Below, one piece after another: positions 5,417 to 6,002 of a DNA stretch of 6,002 bases. Under the pieces are notes generated by a model. The model had not been told where the DNA came from and did not search any database. It saw only the letters and a program-made list of their open reading frames with translations. How positions within the stretch are numbered: the stretch's first letter is position 1; the number at the start of each line of letters is the position of its first letter. The position numbers and the translations under genes were made by a program. This DNA is from Oscillospiraceae bacterium. GTDB lineage: Bacteria; Bacillota_A; Clostridia; Oscillospirales; Ruminococcaceae. The stretch covers positions 1 to 6,002 of the forward strand of contig JAGDDO010000097.1 of assembly GCA_017848205.1 (NCBI GenBank). Direction: 5' to 3'.

Positions 5417-6002
5417 ATGGCTATGATCGTTCAGCACAATATTTCATCTATCAACACAAACAGACAGTTAGGTATTTCTACCAGCGCACTTGCCAAAAAC
5501 ACAGAAAAACTTTCATCGGGTTACAGAATAAATCGTGCAGCAGATGATGCAGCCGGACTTGCAATTTCCGAAAAAATGAGAAGCCAGATCAGAGGTCTCG
5601 ACAGAGCTTCATCAAATGCGGCAGACGGTATTTCGCTTATACAGACAGCAGAAGGTGCTTTGAATGAATCTCACAGCATCCTTCAGAGAATGAGAGAACT
5701 TGCGGTTCAGGCAGCCAACGGTACGGAAACAGATGATGACCGTGACAACCTCCAGGATGAAATCGAGCAGCTTCAGGAAGAGCTCGACAGAATCGCAACA
5801 GATACGGAATTTAACACCATGAACCTTTTGGACGGTTCACTTTCGGCAGCAGCCACAAGCGTTTCTTCCGCAGGCCCGAAGTTCGGTGTTTATGATACAG
5901 CAATTCAGGGCTTCCTTACATCTGATGTTGTGGGGACAAGCGTTAATATAGACAACAATGCGGCAATCGGTGGTGAATCGGCAATCTGGTCCGCAGACGG
6001 AA
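5417..6002 (+). CDS. fliC: Flagellin, N-terminal part (second of tandem pair; 3' end outside window)
   Basis: The first 195 codons of a second flagellin, still open at the right edge. The ATG at 5417 has GGGAGG 9 bases upstream and begins MAMIVQHNISSINTNRQLG. The D0/D1 half is very close to its neighbour, with about 22 differences in the first 142 residues counted by hand, including identical [20 protein letters not shown] and [15 protein letters not shown] stretches. The likeness continues into the variable region ([20 protein letters not shown]), so the pair arose by duplication and has diverged mostly in surface-exposed and helix-face positions. Unlike the first copy it has a clear sigma-28 promoter. 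Codon use is slightly less biased than in the first gene (more AAA, AAT). The two could be co-assembled in one filament, or one may serve as an alternative subunit. Confidence 0.96.
   Translation, partial: MAMIVQHNISSINTNRQLGISTSALAKNTEKLSSGYRINRAADDAAGLAISEKMRSQIRGLDRASSNAADGISLIQTAEGALNESHSILQRMRELAVQAANGTETDDDRDNLQDEIEQLQEELDRIATDTEFNTMNLLDGSLSAAATSVSSAGPKFGVYDTAIQGFLTSDVVGTSVNIDNNAAIGGESAIWSADG

Noticed and set aside
5224..5547. 107-codon open frame spanning the second flagellin promoter and start
   Set aside because: It overlaps the sigma-28 promoter, leader and flagellin N-terminus in another frame, and its product resembles nothing known. It is a shadow.

Overview
The window looks like a chromosomal segment of a motile, low-to-mid-GC Gram-positive anaerobe of the order Clostridiales, most likely a member of the Lachnospiraceae (Butyrivibrio/Roseburia/Lachnospira-like). 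This rests on two tandem flagellins of the Lachnospiraceae type (N-termini M-[GA]-MIVQHN, then NTNRQLG), strong AAGGAGG-type ribosome sites, AGGAGG-rich intrinsic terminators, and a CotH / VTC-domain / DUF4956 gene trio common in that family. The genus cannot be fixed from this sequence alone.

Left part (1-2562): three co-directional, tightly spaced genes. The first is cut by the left edge: its frame is open back to base 3, so the first visible ATG (162) is internal. It reads as the C-terminal half of a CotH-type surface kinase, followed by a degenerate InlB-B/Flg_new-like repeat, one membrane helix and a cationic tail. Next comes a VTC-domain (polyphosphate polymerase family) protein, then a DUF4956 membrane protein with a cytoplasmic ferredoxin-like tail. 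They very probably form one transcript and one functional unit at the envelope.

Middle part (2563-3501): directly after the DUF4956 stop codon, in the same frame, lies the 3' end of an unrelated gene: the C-terminus of a COG2865-type (AlbA_2/HATPase_c_4, 'RecG-like') regulator with a winged helix, lacking its N-terminal domains and any start codon. It ends at a good intrinsic terminator. About 490 bases without a gene follow. They hold a decayed tandem duplication, two hairpins with AGGA loops that belong to a repeated motif, a three-unit 11-bp repeat, and an almost completely foldable stretch that ends 11 bases before the flagellin ribosome site.

Right part (3502-6002): two tandem flagellin genes. 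The first is complete (537 aa, with an internally duplicated variable region) and ends at a strong terminator. The second has a textbook sigma-28 promoter, TAAA-N15-TCCGATAA, and a GGA-rich leader, and runs off the right edge after 195 codons. The first has no comparable sigma-28 promoter, so the two paralogues seem to be under different control. The structured leaders with GGA motifs suggest, but do not prove, post-transcriptional control of the CsrA/FliW kind known for Bacillus subtilis hag.
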